Shown: positions 1 through 10,700 of the stretch, piece by piece
Numbering within the stretch: the first letter of the stretch is position 1
Layout of the letters: each line of letters starts with the position of its first letter
Assembly (NCBI GenBank): GCA_023105745.1
Contig: JALGQZ010000013.1
Coordinates: forward strand, 1,523,501-1,587,500
Source of the DNA: Austropuccinia psidii
Taxonomy: Eukaryota > Basidiomycota > Pucciniomycetes > Pucciniales > Sphaerophragmiaceae
Length of the DNA: 64,000 nucleotides
Reading direction: 5' to 3'
Made by a program: the position numbers and the translations under genes
The notes under the pieces: model-generated
What the model was told of the DNA's origin: nothing
Databases searched by the model: none
What the model saw: the letters and a program-made list of their open reading frames with translations, nothing else

Positions 1-511
1 ATTCAAATAAATCTCCTGCCTTGTTCATCACTCATTATACCAAGTGGGTAGCTGACTTGCCTTCCTTCCCAAGCTTTGAATGGGACTTTTTTATCATAGA
101 TTCACCCAAGGGAGAGGACCCAATGTTGGGCTATGATTTCCCCTACAATTTTAATCCAATTATTGATTGGAAAATGAATTTATAACATATGATTCTAGTA
201 ATAAGGAATCTAGTGGTATTAATCCTTCTGATAGTAATGACTTGGCCACAGCTGTCAACAGTATTACTCTGGTTTGTGAAAATAAGACACCTTCCCTTCC
301 TTCTTCTGTCCATATACCTTCCATCATGCCCTCTCAATCATTACTTCTATCAAGGGATGAAGTCTTCAAATAGATAAGAGATGTTGGAGAAGATGTTTCT
401 ATATCTTCACTTCATCTCTTTCAAGGGGATATGGACCTTCCTCCTTTATCTTTTCATGCCTCCCTGGAGGAGCAGTGGAATGAGGGGCAAGAGCCATAAG
501 AAATTGAAAAT
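1..511 (+). pseudogene. Element A: protease C-terminal region and linker to RT
   Basis: Frame 3 up to about 165 reads a hydrophobic stretch FFIIDSPKGED followed by a GYDF segment. This fits the end of a Ty3-type aspartic protease region, although the catalytic Asp lies outside the window. From 167 the frame shifts to frame 2, which is then shared with the RT. That frame carries stops at 371-373 (TAG) and near 497 (TAA). The segment before the RT is acidic and low in motifs, as expected of a linker. Assignment is by position and by continuity with the RT, not by catalytic residues. Confidence 0.55.
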
Positions 512-1275
512 GTGTTGAGGTTAGTCCCTCCTTATTATCACCAATATTTGGATGTATTCTCCAAGGTTAAAGTGGAGAAACTTTCTTCACACCACACCGG
601 TGATCATCATATCAAACAGGAGGGTCTTCTACCTCCACTTTGTGTTATCTATTCATTATCAAATCAAAATTCAGAAAAACTAAGGGCCTACATTTCAGAT
701 AATGTAGAGAAAGGTTTCATAAGGCCAAGCCCCTCTTCAACAGGAGCACCTGTCCTTTTTGTTAAGAAAAAGGCTGGTGGCCTTTGTTCGTGTGTTGACT
801 ATGGCAAACTCAATTCTGTCACTAGGAATAACAGGTATCCTGTTCCTCCTATGAACCAGCTTCATACCATATTAAACACTTCCACTATCTTCTCCAATAT
901 AGATATGTGTGGTGCACATAATCTCCTGAGAATCAAAGAGGGGGATGAGCACTTAACTGCCTTTAGAACCCAATATGGTAGCTATGAGCATTTGGTTATG
1001 CCATTTGGGCTTACCAATGCTCCTGCTTCTTTCCAAAATCTTGTAAATGATATATTTTCAGATTTATTGGACATTTTTGTTGTAGTTTTTCTAGATGATA
1101 TTATGGTCTTTTCCAGTTCTGAGGAGGGAGATGTCAAACATGTGGCCTCTGTCCTTCAAATACTGAGGGACAAAGATTTGTTTGAAAAGCCTCAAAGTGT
1201 ATATTCCATGACTCAAGTGTGGAATACTTGGGCTATGTTGTTTCAAGTGATGGCCTCAAGATAGATTCTTAAAAT
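512..1275 (+). pseudogene. Element A: reverse transcriptase
   Basis: The Ty3/gypsy RT copies element RNA into DNA in cytoplasmic particles. Visible motifs are GAPVLFVKKK near the N-terminus, motif A as FSNIDMCGAHN, motif B as MPFGLTNAPASFQ, and motif C as VFLDDIMVFS (FLDD at 1088-1099), so the catalytic aspartates are kept. The open frame ends at 1264. Around 1200-1213 the homologous reading moves to frame 1, which continues with SVEYLGYVVSSDGLKI before a TAA near 1270. The RT is therefore cut off from RNase H by a frameshift plus a stop. Confidence 0.85.
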
Positions 1276-1848
1276 ATTCAGCAAATCCACAATTGGCCAC
1301 AGCCCAAGGACATCAAAGCTCTTCAATCTTTTCTTGGCTTTTCCAATATCTATTGTTGTTTCATTAAAAATTACTCTAAAAAGGTAACTGCTCTCACTTC
1401 CCTCCTCAAAAAGGACTCTCCTTTAATCTTCAATGAGGAAGCTCTCAGTCACTTTCAAATACTCAGAGAATATTTCACCACTGCTCCTATCCTTTCCGAT
1501 TTCAATCCTTCTCTACAAACTATTGTAAAGACTGATGCTCTTGATTATTCCTTGGGTGCTGTACTGAGTTGTGTGAATGACTCATGAAAGCATGCCAGTG
1601 CATTTGATAATCACAAGCTTCTCCCAGCTGAGCTGAAATATGAAGTTCATGAAAAGGAACTCCTTGGCATGGTTTTGGCTCTCAAGCGCTGGCAGGCTTT
1701 TATTTTTCCTCTTTCCAATCCTTTTGAGGTCTTGAAAGACCATTATTCTCAGTATTTCATGTCATCAGGCCCTTTGGTCTGAATTTCTTTCTGAGTTTTA
1801 TTTCACTATAGCTTACCACCCAGGCAGGATGGCCACTTTCAAGATGCC
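1276..1848 (+). pseudogene. Element A: RNase H domain
   Basis: Frame 1 after the RT gives FLGFSNIYCCFIKNYSKK, the usual Ty3 link from RT thumb to RNase H. It is followed by TDALDYSLGAVL (first catalytic Asp), KELLGMVLALKRW (Glu) and a DHYSQYF segment (Asp). A TGA interrupts it near 1585 and another lies near 1780. RNase H removes the RNA template during reverse transcription. The domain is recognisable but not translatable as one piece. Confidence 0.7.
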
Positions 1849-2801
1849 TTGTCACCTTGGTATTATGTGTACCCAGAGAGGGGGGTGTACTCCATCAGAA
1901 AGAATCCTAAGAATTTTCATCAAGTAATAAAGCAAGATGGAATTCAAGAGTCAAGATTCTTCTCAATCAAGGTTAAAAGATTCTCAGATTTAGTTGATCA
2001 TATTAAAAAAGAAGTATGGCAAGACAAAGACTACAAGGAAATACTCAAGCAACTAGCAAGAGGTGAATCAGCTTCAGATTATTCTCTTGAACCTCAAGCC
2101 AAGTTATTGTTATTCAAAGATAGAGTTGTCATCCCAAATAATGAAGAAATCCAACTCAATATTCTTCAAAAGCATCATTACTCACCATTGGCTGGCAATC
2201 CTGGCCAGGATAAGACCCTAAAGCCCATCAAGAGGAATTTTCATGGGCTGGCATGAATCAATTCATTAAGGACTATGTTGCCTCATGTTGGCAATGTTCA
2301 AGAAACAAGAACATTCATAATAAGAAGTTTGGATTAATCAAGCCTCTTCAAATTCCATCTGGCCCTTGGAATTCATTATCAATGGACTTTATCACTCAAT
2401 TGCCTTTGTTGAACAGATTTGATTCAATTTTAGTAGTTGTGGACAGAGTCTCAAAAATGGCAATCTTCATTCCAGCTTATGGAGAAATCACTGCCCTAGA
2501 CTTAGCTCAAATCATCATTGACCATGTCTTTTCCAAACATGGTATTCCAGCAAGTATTGTTAGTGATAGAGGATCCTTATTTGTTTCAGCATTTTGGACT
2601 CAATTATGTCAGAAGCTCAAGGTATCAAGAGATCTTTCAACTGATTTTCATCCTGAAGCAGATGGACAGACAGAGAGGGAAAATCAGATTCTAGATCATT
2701 ATCTTTGGATGTATGTCAGTTACCATCAAGATGTCTGGCACACCTGGCTCACTCTGGCTGAATTTGCCTACAATAATGCAATATACTCATCAACAAAGTA
2801 A
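1849..2801 (+). pseudogene. Element A: integrase (zinc-binding region and DDE core)
   Basis: 1849-2256 (frame 1) holds the linker and first zinc ligands (KHHYSPLAGNPGQDKTL). The frame then shifts and 2253-2801 (frame 3) continues with the CWQC zinc pair and the catalytic core. The DDE residues are visible in SLSMDFITQLP, IVSDRGSLF and DGQTERENQ. No ATG opens the first piece, which simply follows a frameshift from upstream pol sequence around 1845. The enzyme inserts element cDNA into chromosomes. The core ends at a TAA at 2799-2801. Confidence 0.8.
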
Positions 2802-3446
2802 TCACCTTTTTTTACCATTTATGAAAGAAATCCCAGCTTTGACTCAATTCATATTTCTCAAGACTCACCTGCTGGAAAGTTATCAACAAAGCTCCAATCA
2901 GTACAGCAAGTAGTCAAAGAAGAATCAGAGTCAACAACAATAAAATTCAAGAGTATACAGATAGGAATAGGACAATTACACCTTATTTCAAACCTGGGGA
3001 CAAAGTATGGCTAGCCTCCAAGAATATCAAGACTAAAAGACCCACAAAGAAGCTTTCAGAAAGATGGTTGGGACCTCTTTGAGTCTTGGAGAAAGCTGGA
3101 AGACATGCATATCACCTCAAGTTGCCTTTGCAACGGAATTGAGTTCACCCTGTCTTTCATGTGTCATTACTACAACCAGTCAAGCATTCAATTATCCAAA
3201 ATTGAAATCAATTTCCACCACCACCAATTATAGTGGAGGAGCAAGAAGAATGGGAAGTGGCTCAGGTTATGGACTCAAAGCTCAAAAGAGGTAAATTATG
3301 GTATCCTTTTGAGTGGTAAGAATTCAGTGAAGATGCAGAAAGAAAAACTTGGGAACCAGCTTCCAACCTTACCACCTCAAAAGACCTTGTCAAATATTCC
3401 TACCAATTGTATCCTGACAAGCCTGGTCGAAATATCTCAAGAGTTT
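2802..3446 (+). pseudogene. Element A: integrase C-terminal region and chromodomain
   Basis: Past the core the frame breaks again. The residual pieces read a W-x-A/S-SKNIKTKRPTKKL stretch and RWLGPL, fitting a GPY/F-type integrase tail. From about 3236 to 3446 comes a chromodomain: EEWEVAQVMDSKLKRGKLWY, a W-plus-aromatic stretch, KTWEPASNL, and the closing YPDKPG. The aromatic and Trp positions that bind methylated histone tails in chromoviruses are visible. One stop (TAA near 3318) interrupts it. The presence of this domain is why element A is called a chromovirus. Confidence 0.7.
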
Positions 3447-4153
3447 GATTTTATGGTTCTTGGTGGGGATTGGATTTTATGAAAGTGAGTTCTTCTCCTG
3501 GCATGCACTTTTAAGGGGGTATTCTAAGCAAAGGTGTTGTAAGCATCACCTTGGCCACTTTGTTAGCACTTGTAAGTTCTTTGGACAGATTCAGAAAGCC
3601 TTGCAACATCAATACCCTCAAATTTGGACCTTTCATCAAGATATGGCCAAATTTCTTCTTTTCACTTTTTTATTATTTCTTTTCCAGCTTATGCCAATTA
3701 TCATTATTCAAGACATTAATCAATTCAAATTCAATTATGGAAAAGCTATCCTTTTATGGTGCTTGGTGGGGAGTGGAAGTTATGAAAGTAAGCTCCATGT
3801 CCTGGTATGCATTCCTGAGGGTTCTACTTCTTTTAAAACATCACCTTGGCCCTCCGTGAGAATCAAATGCTTGGTTTTTATCTTTCAGAAAATTCTTGGC
3901 TAAATTCAAGCAAATCACCACAAGAAGGACAAACCTCAGGAATCTCTTTGTATCTTTCTTTACTCTATTTTATCTCTTTTTCTCTCAATTTCTTTTCTTT
4001 ATTTAACTTTATAGTTTTATTTGTTTTATTTTTTAAAAGCAGAAGCATCCCCTCCCATATCATGTATTGGGAGGTTCCATTCATGTTTCATTTTTTAGTA
4101 TTCTATAAGAGTGGGGTTAGAAGTCAAACCAAACACAAACAAGGAAAAGGAAA
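3447..4153 (+). repeat. Element A 3' non-coding/LTR-like block with an internal duplication
   Basis: Two diverged copies of a roughly 110-bp block lie about 290 bp apart, at 3447-3560 and 3738-3860. Both read TTTTATGG, then TTGGTGGGGA, TATGAAAGT, TCCTGGYATGCA and finally CATCACCTTGGCC. A third, weaker copy lies at 34256-34370. The rest is T-rich and no convincing TG...CA boundary pair was found, so the LTR limits are not assigned. Open frames across this block have no family features. Confidence 0.5.
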
Positions 4154-5362
4154 CTAGTTATCTCTACCCAAATGATCCAAATTTCTCTGGAAATCATTAA
4201 TAAGCTCATCTTCATACCAGGAAAGCTTTGCAGAAATTTCCTCAGACGCAGTACCAGGAATAGTTCTATTATTAGCATACTCAATCACTTCCCTACTATT
4301 TATATCAAGCTTTCTGAACAATCTGGAAACAGCATCTTGGTTTTCACTTTCTGTATTTGGATCTTGTCTGGTAACTCAGATAGGCCAAAAATTGGTTCAC
4401 TGAAACACTTGGGTGGCAGGAAACGGCAAGGGAGAAAGTTCTTCTCTTCTTCTACTGGAGCTGGCCACAGGTTGGAGTTGTTGGGAGGTGACTATGGGGG
4501 AATTTCTGGAATGATGGATGGGGGATGGTCTTACTGCTGAAATCAAGGCAGGCCTGGCAGTGGAAGAAATTGGTGAAGCAGGAGGAAGAGAAGTGGGAAT
4601 AGTAGAAAGAGTTGGTTGGAAATTTCTGGGAGTGCTAGGAATGATGTGACTTTGGAATATTTTGGAAGGATGATGAGAAGGGGGAGTAATGGATTGATGG
4701 CCAATGGAATTATGAACCACCTCAACATCTTCACCATCCAATTAATCACTACCTTCAGCATCAGGATCAGGTGGGGAATTGGCAATTTGTCTTATTCTTT
4801 TCACTACAACTTCAGTATTGATGCTGGATATTGGGACTTCTGAACTGGAATAGATTGTCCCTTCAACATTAGCCCACCTGGCCACATCCCTCTACCTAGA
4901 ACCAGTCACTATATCAAGATATAAGTACTCCATTCAATCAGAAAAACTCACCAGACTCACCATTAGAGTACTCTGAGGTACCATCAGGGGTAGGGGCCTC
5001 AGCAACTGGTAACACTCCTTCCCGAAATGCCCATCTTTCTTACTCCATAAATATCTTCTGAAATTGGAATCTGGTGGTCCAGTACCACAACATGGCTTCT
5101 TCCAAACAAAAAAATGGCATTTCGAAGGCCTTAAATTGGAATTTTGGAAAAAATACTTTTCTTTTGCCAAACAATTGGTACAAGCAGGATCAAGAACCTC
5201 AACTGCTTTGTAACCATAATAAGTTTGGGCAGGATCAAAGTGACCAGAAGAAGCCATTGGCCAAAGTGAAGCCAATTGACTTAGGATTCCAGAACCACAA
5301 AGCACAGATTGTGGTGGCACAGAAGGGGAAGATTCAGTGATTTCAGTCATTTTGGAACTCAT
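4154..5362 (-). pseudogene. Multicopy rust-type protein with a degenerate Zn2Cys6-like cysteine cluster, nonsense-mutated
   Basis: A single minus-strand frame of about 403 codons runs from ATG 5360-5362 to TAG 4154-4156 with no frameshift, but with stops at 4934-4936, near 4905, just before 4741, near 4397 and near 4380. The N-terminal third has CTNC, then CHFF, then KKPCC. The spacing resembles a fungal binuclear zinc cluster (C-x2-C-x6-C ... C-x2-C-x5/6-C), but two of the six positions are Phe here. The middle is Ser/Pro rich (about 4420-4740). The end is an acidic helical region with SWYEDELINDFQ. I recall a highly repeated hypothetical family of this kind in rust genomes. That memory is unverified and the function is unknown. 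Confidence 0.55.
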
Positions 5363-5616
5363 TACCAAAGGAATATGCAAGAAGAAGAATTTAAGGCATC
5401 AGAATAATGCACTTCAAGCCTGAAAATTTCATCAAGGAAGTGGGACCATAACTCAATTATGGCCCCCCTCAAAGTCCTCAAGCTGAAGATTCAAGATCCT
5501 CTTGGGTCCAAATCACCACCCAGGACCTCCCCTTCAACCTTTGGGAGGTCAAGCTCTTGATGTTCCTGGACCCTCCCAATGGGCCCAGGCCATGTAGGTG
5601 AAGTTTGGTCCCATGG
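5363..5616. repeat. GC-richer interior of an older element, left of solo LTR R1
   Basis: No gene is visible. From about 5455 the base composition rises in GC, with words such as GGCCCAGGCC and GGGAGGTC. Removing the solo LTR at 5617-7540 joins this stretch directly to the similar GC-rich DNA at 7546 onward, so both are treated as one older element interior (element D). Confidence 0.45.
5612..5616. repeat. Target-site duplication (left) of solo LTR R1
   Basis: CATGG lies directly before the TGTGACCC start of the LTR and is repeated at 7541-7545, directly after its ACA end. Confidence 0.85.
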
Positions 5617-5912
5617 TGTGACCCTTGAGTTATATTTTACATACCCAAATAGGCCACAATTATCTTATAAAGAAATTTTGAATTCTGCATAACTCATAAG
5701 TCATGCATATATCCACAATTCATCATTTTTGATTTCAGAAACGATGAATAACTTTTTATTGAGTAGGTAAATCCATGGATTTAAGGCCAGATTTGGATTC
5801 TACACAAAAATTTACCCAGGGTAGCTCCATAGAGTGAATAAGCTCAAATTAACTCTTTGAGGTGGTAAAATGGAAAATACTTCAATACCACATCATCAAT
5901 ACCACATAAAAG

Positions 5913-5943
<31 letters not shown>

Positions 5944-7540
5944 ATGCCAAAATAATGGAAAAGTGAGAAATCCCATGTTACATATACACTGAGAATAGTT
6001 TTATGCATGTTTTGAGCACTTAATATCATGGTATTCTTACATGGACTTTTGGTACACACATGGTGGATATCTCACTCCAAGCTTAATTTTCTATTTTGAC
6101 ATGAAAAATAAGCAAGGGGGACAAAAGACATCAAAGAGAGCCAGGGTACCCAACTTCTGAGGCCTCAGAGGCATGGACAGCTCCAAAGCTTGGATCTATG
6201 GCTGATCTTGGCCTAATTGGTAAACTAAAACACTTTGGGAACTTGGTTACCATGTTACAACTACTGTAAATCTTAAGAAAATAGCAAATAACCTGCTATT
6301 TTGATGTGCCAAGGAGGTAAAGAGCTACTTAGACTCCTGTAACCATGTCAATTCTTAATGATTTTCCATGGATAAACCCCAAAAGAGTAATCAAAACCCT
6401 TTCTGGACTTTTATCCATTGATTTACCTCATAGCAACCAGTGAAATACTGATATTTGCAATTCTATGTAGAAATGAGGTAAAAACTTCAAAAATTCATTA
6501 AAAATACAATTCTTAATGAATCTTTCTGAAAATTTCAGGACTAATGGAGAGCTGTATTATCTATGGTACAACAAAAAAGAATTACAGTTTTACTAGTAAA
6601 ATTGAAAGCTACATACAGTCCATTTTTGACTATTCTACATGAAAAACTGAATCTTCAATAATTTACAGTAATTACAACCTGTGATGAAATCGGCAATAAC
6701 GTTGATAACTTTGAGAAATCAATGATTATTTTGGAATAAAAGCAGATTCACAGATGTTACTCCTTTTATTCTTAACCATATTGGGGTTGGTAGTCACATA
6801 AAAGCAACAATTAAGTAATTATGATAATCTTACGTGACAACAGATGATGCAATCAATAATCGAAAAGGGTTTATTGTTTTATCACTCACTGGTTTTTTAG
6901 TTTGCTCCCTGGCATGCCTCTGTAAGCTGTTGTTGACTTAAAAGAGGCCTCTTCTTGCTGTTTTTTCCAGATCATCATCATCTTATTATCATTTAACATC
7001 ATTATTACCAACAAGTAAGTATTAGTTATAGCTATTGTTAAGTGTTTTAAATCTTTCAGAATCAATAAGAAAGACGTGAAATCATAGAATCCAACTATAT
7101 ATTGTTGTAATACTGTTATAAATTCATTTTCATCCTTAAAATCCACAATTCTACGTCAAATCTCTATATCTTATCTTTCAATAAGTTCTTTGGAATAATA
7201 GTGAGTCATTTATTTTTGATTCTTAAAGTTTTTCTCTAAAATTAGTTTCCTTCAAGAATTATCATTGTAATTATTCTTGCAAAAGATAATTATATATTAA
7301 AATGATTTTATTATTTTAATAAAAGAAGTTTTATTATTAAAATATTCTTGTAATTGATTCTAGTAGACAATTACTTGCTCACTATTAAAATCACTAGTAG
7401 TGTTTAACATGTGAAAGAAATAATTCTTCAATTAATTAATTGTGGTTATAATAATATTTTATTATTATATTTCATAAGAACAGACATAGTACTGTTGATT
7501 AATAGTGATATTATAATCAGTTTCATAGTCACATCTTACA
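5617..7540 (+). mobile_element. Solo LTR, family R (copy R1)
   Basis: The 1,924-bp unit begins TGTGACCCTTGAG and ends ACATCTTACA, and is flanked by perfect 5-bp duplications (CATGG). No primer binding site, polypurine tract or coding sequence adjoins it, so it is a solo LTR left by LTR-LTR recombination. Related copies lie at 8585-8654 plus 32573-34210 (split), at 18560-22684 (reverse) and at 63669 to the window end. Its first bases also resemble the LTR of element C at 59357. A conserved core AGAGCCAGGGTACCCAAC lies near 6139. Confidence 0.85.
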
Positions 7541-7545
7541 CATGG
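7541..7545. repeat. Target-site duplication (right) of solo LTR R1
   Basis: CATGG matches 5612-5616 exactly and directly follows the LTR terminus ACA. Confidence 0.85.
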
Positions 7546-8250
7546 ACCCCCTGAAGCCCCAGCAAATTTGGGCCCAGGGGGACTCCAATAGCCCCCACAT
7601 ACCATGGCTTATGGTCCACTTCCCATGGCTCACAAACTGCATATTATGGCCCACAGACCGTAGGACACCAAAAGACCTAAATAACCTAAAAAGGCCAGAA
7701 ATTTCCCTAAACCCAAGATCTTCAAAAATGGCCATGGTGATGGCCAGGACCCAAAATCACCAGCATGGTCCAAAATGGCCCCAAGGCCATTTTTGGGCCA
7801 CTTTTCAAGGACAATTGGGACAAGACCCCTCCTTTGACTCTTCATGATTTGCAATCAAGGCAAGAAGGGCCTAAAAGATCAAGTTGGCCAAATCACAATG
7901 AGGTAGGTATATGTTCATATACTAATTGGCAATCATTTTTTGTGCAGAAGATCTCTATGGCATTCTTTTTGGGATACAACTCAAGGGCCATGCATTGAAA
8001 AGAGGACACTGATTGAATTCAAGGAAAAGCATATTTCAAAAGTTGAAAAGCACTTAATTAATGTAAAAGAAGGGGAAGATAAATTAAATCAAGTAGTGAA
8101 AAAGGAAATTGTATTTTCAGGATAATGGCCAAGAGGAAAAGATAAATTAAAAAGAAATTTTTTGAAAAAATGTGGGGATATTGAGATGCCACTCAACAGT
8201 GGCAGGGTATTATTGTGTTCAGGCGCCCACCAGTTTCAAGAGGGGGATAC
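7546..8250 (+). mobile_element. Interior 3' part of an older LTR element (element D) with polypurine tract
   Basis: The first 300 bp are GC-richer and packed with GGCCA/TGGCC words. They resemble the repeat at 62100-63668 in style. The following 400 bp are AT-rich and carry only broken frames. The stretch ends in the purine run AAGAGGGGGATAC (8238-8250) immediately before TGTAACAACC, the expected polypurine-tract/LTR junction of an LTR element transcribed on the + strand. No pol motif survives, so the superfamily is unknown. Confidence 0.5.
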
Positions 8251-8584
8251 TGTAACAACCACTAGTCAGGGGTAAGGGTATTCATACTTACACCCACTCA
8301 AACATCTCAAACCAGAAAATCCACTGTGTGGATCAGCATCAAGTTTCAGCAATCTTCCTTTCTGAAACATGCAAACAGTCTGGTTCATCAATACAGCCTG
8401 TCAACTTCTGTATAGGTTGGAATTACCCAATACAACTTGGATAGACCATCCTGAAACTGTATGATCACTAAATACCACCACAACTCTTGTACAGATCCTG
8501 TACAGCTGTACAGGACCTGTATTGGCCAGACTCAATTCAATCATCAATCATTCTCATAAATATTCTCTGTCTGGATCAGGGATA
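8251..8584 (+). mobile_element. Partial 3' LTR of element D
   Basis: It starts TGTAACAACC just after a purine-rich tract. The right boundary is set by the point where R-family LTR sequence (GGTAACTCCATAGAGTG) takes over, near 8585. No CA terminus or target duplication was found, so the LTR may be truncated. Confidence 0.45.
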
Positions 8585-8654
8585 GGGTAACTCCATAGAG
8601 TGAATAAGCTTGAGCTCACTGTCAGAGGTGGTAATATGGAAAATAATTAAATAC
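8585..8654 (+). mobile_element. Left stub of R-family LTR copy R2, split by element B
   Basis: It matches R1 from about 5822 to 5890 (CTCCATAGAGTGAATAAGC, GAGGTGGTAA, GGAAAATA). The first 200 bp or so of the LTR are missing. The sequence stops at ATAC where element B begins, and resumes at 32573 with ATACCACATAAAAG. Confidence 0.75.
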
Positions 8655-10628
8655 TGTGGGATTAAGATGAGGAAGTACCTGGAGGGGGAAATCACAGGTA
8701 ACTGGTTTTGAATTGCTAATAACTCCTGTAACCAAGTGTGGCAAGGGTGTATTGCCTTCCCCTCCTAAAATACTGAACAAAATCTTCCTTGGAGCTCACA
8801 AACCAAAATAAAATTAGTAAGTGGCTTTAAAACTGCAGAAGACAAAATTCAGCAGTCTCAGATCAGACCTATTCAATAAATAATATAGAAAAATAATGTC
8901 AGTTATTTTGGTTAAATTTGAGATTTTAATAAAATACTTTTCTGTTTAATTTTGATATTTTTTTTTGGTTAAATTAAGGTGAGTTGTTTCTTCTTTGTGA
9001 TAAATCCTTGGTAGGATGGGTTATTTAAGGTTTTCTGGAAAATTTTATTGGTGTTGATAAAGGTAATTTTGTTAAGGTATAGTTATAATAGAGTAAAATA
9101 ATTTCTTAAAGGTTTCTTATTTTTTTTGAGAGTGTTTAATAATAAGATAAAATTGTATTTGACAAATTTAAGAGGTAAGGTTCTTTGATATTGGAATTTT
9201 TAAAGGGGTAAGTTATTTTTAAGTCTTGATAAATGGTGTTAATTTTACTGGATAAGGTATTTTAATAGAGTAGTAACCCTAATCTTGGGTACTGGATAAT
9301 TTTTATTTTTCTTTGAATAATAATAAGATTCCACTGAGCTTACCTACTGGGCAATTTTTAACACTTTACTTCCACTGAGATTAGCTACTGGGAAAGTAAA
9401 ATTCACTATAATTTTCTGGACTACCTCCCAGGTGAGGGATGAACTATTCCTGTGCTTTGAATGTGCAGGGAATATAATTTGCATGGGGGGAATTTCAAAT
9501 TTAGGGAGAGAGAGCCCCTCTATTTATACCTTTTGGGATCCCAGGGAGCCCTCCATGGGAGTTGTCTTTTTCCACTTTAATTCCTCTTGATTTCATCATG
9601 TGACTCCTTCTTTTGTGAGGACCTTTCTTGCATGGGTCAGGTGATTTAAGGTTTGGTGATGATCTTTTCTCTGCACAGCCTCCATTCATCACATGATGGT
9701 CTTTTGGTGAACTAATTATGATGTGATATTCTTGGATTTTCCTTGCATTCATGAGGTTATTTCATTTTGGCTGAGGATTTTTGTTGTGCACAGCCTCTTT
9801 TCTGTCACATGATATTCTGTTGGTGGATGTAGTATCACATGAGGAACTTGAAATTCCTTTGCATATGTCATATTTTAGGCTTGGTAGAAGTGGCTGTGTA
9901 ATTTATGCAAGTGTCATGGTTGTTTTTCTTCTCTTTGAACTTTAAAGTGAGGTCAGGTGATAATTTCTTGCACTGATCAATTTACTGTTATGTATGAGAT
10001 GATGTGATTTTTGAGTTTGACACATGCTATTCATAGTCATGTGGTTGAGATTTAATCAAAATTGTGTACTGCATGCAGCCTGTTGCAACTAGATTTGGCT
10101 TTCATGAGGTGATGAGTGGTGGAACTAATTCTGATCCTGTTTTAAGGTTTCAAGTGGGGTTACTATGGATTTAAAATAAGGTACTCCTGTGGCTGTGTTG
10201 TAAATGACTTTCAGGAATTCCATGGGGTTGAGCTTTGCATCATGTGACTTTCTATGTTGAATGCAAGGTGGCTGTGTAACTAATGCATGTGTCATTTCCA
10301 TGCTGTATGAGTCCTGTGGCTATAAGGGGGTGTAAGGCTGGGTTGGGTGTGTAATTTAAAGTGTGGTACCTTTTTTTGTTGTAACTAGTTTACTATATGT
10401 AACTTGATTTTTAACATATGCATAATTAAATTGAATGATTTATTTAAACACATACACTGCCCTTTGGTGCCTGTGCCATGTTTTTATCAGTCAAAACCAG
10501 CTTCTTGCTGTAAAATTGACCTTTTGGTGTAAAATTTGAGTGTAAGTCTTCCTGTAGTCTGTATTTACTGCTGTTATGGGGTACTATTAGCTTGAGCCTG
10601 GTGAAAAAAAATGGTATGGAATACCACA
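8655..10628 (-). mobile_element. Element B 3' LTR
   Basis: 1,974 bp with TGTGGGATTAAG at the left and GGAATACCACA at the right, nearly identical along its length to 30584-32572. In element orientation it begins TGTGGTATTCC directly after the polypurine tract. Compared with the other LTR it lacks about 17 bp near the left end, between two TGTGGGA words. It contains repeated TCACATGA/TCATGTGA palindromic words and paired CCACTGAGMTTA copies near 9331-9395. Confidence 0.85.
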
Positions 10629-10639
10629 TCTCCCTCTCC
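10629..10639 (-). other. Element B polypurine tract
   Basis: On the minus strand GGAGAGGGAGA directly abuts the LTR start TGTGGT. This is the expected plus-strand priming site for reverse transcription and fixes the element orientation. Confidence 0.75.
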
Positions 10640-10700
10640 ATTCAATGCTGTCCTCAGAATTCCAGGTGAGAGCTCTCTATTCTTCATCTAATTCTGTGGT

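Larger units (their letters stand above)
1..4153 (+). mobile_element. Ty3/gypsy chromovirus remnant (element A), pol half and 3' end
   Basis: Pol domains follow in chromovirus order on the + strand: a protease-to-RT linker, reverse transcriptase, RNase H, integrase (zinc region then DDE core), and a chromodomain ending at 3446. The 5' part lies outside the window. The reading frame is broken by several frameshifts and stops, so this is a dead copy. The 3' end holds a partly duplicated non-coding block. The family call rests on readable catalytic motifs and domain order. Confidence 0.85.

Noticed and set aside
3445..4157. Frames of 100-150 codons downstream of the element A chromodomain
   Set aside because: They run across the duplicated 3' block in different frames and are hydrophobic only because of T-richness.
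7529..7998. Overlapping frames on both strands rich in Trp/Pro
   Set aside because: Same type of GC-rich repeat as 62110-63553, with no conserved motif. Treated as element D interior.
8251..8584. A complete solo LTR beginning TGTAACAACC
   Set aside because: No CA terminus or matching target duplication was found on the right, so only a partial LTR is claimed.
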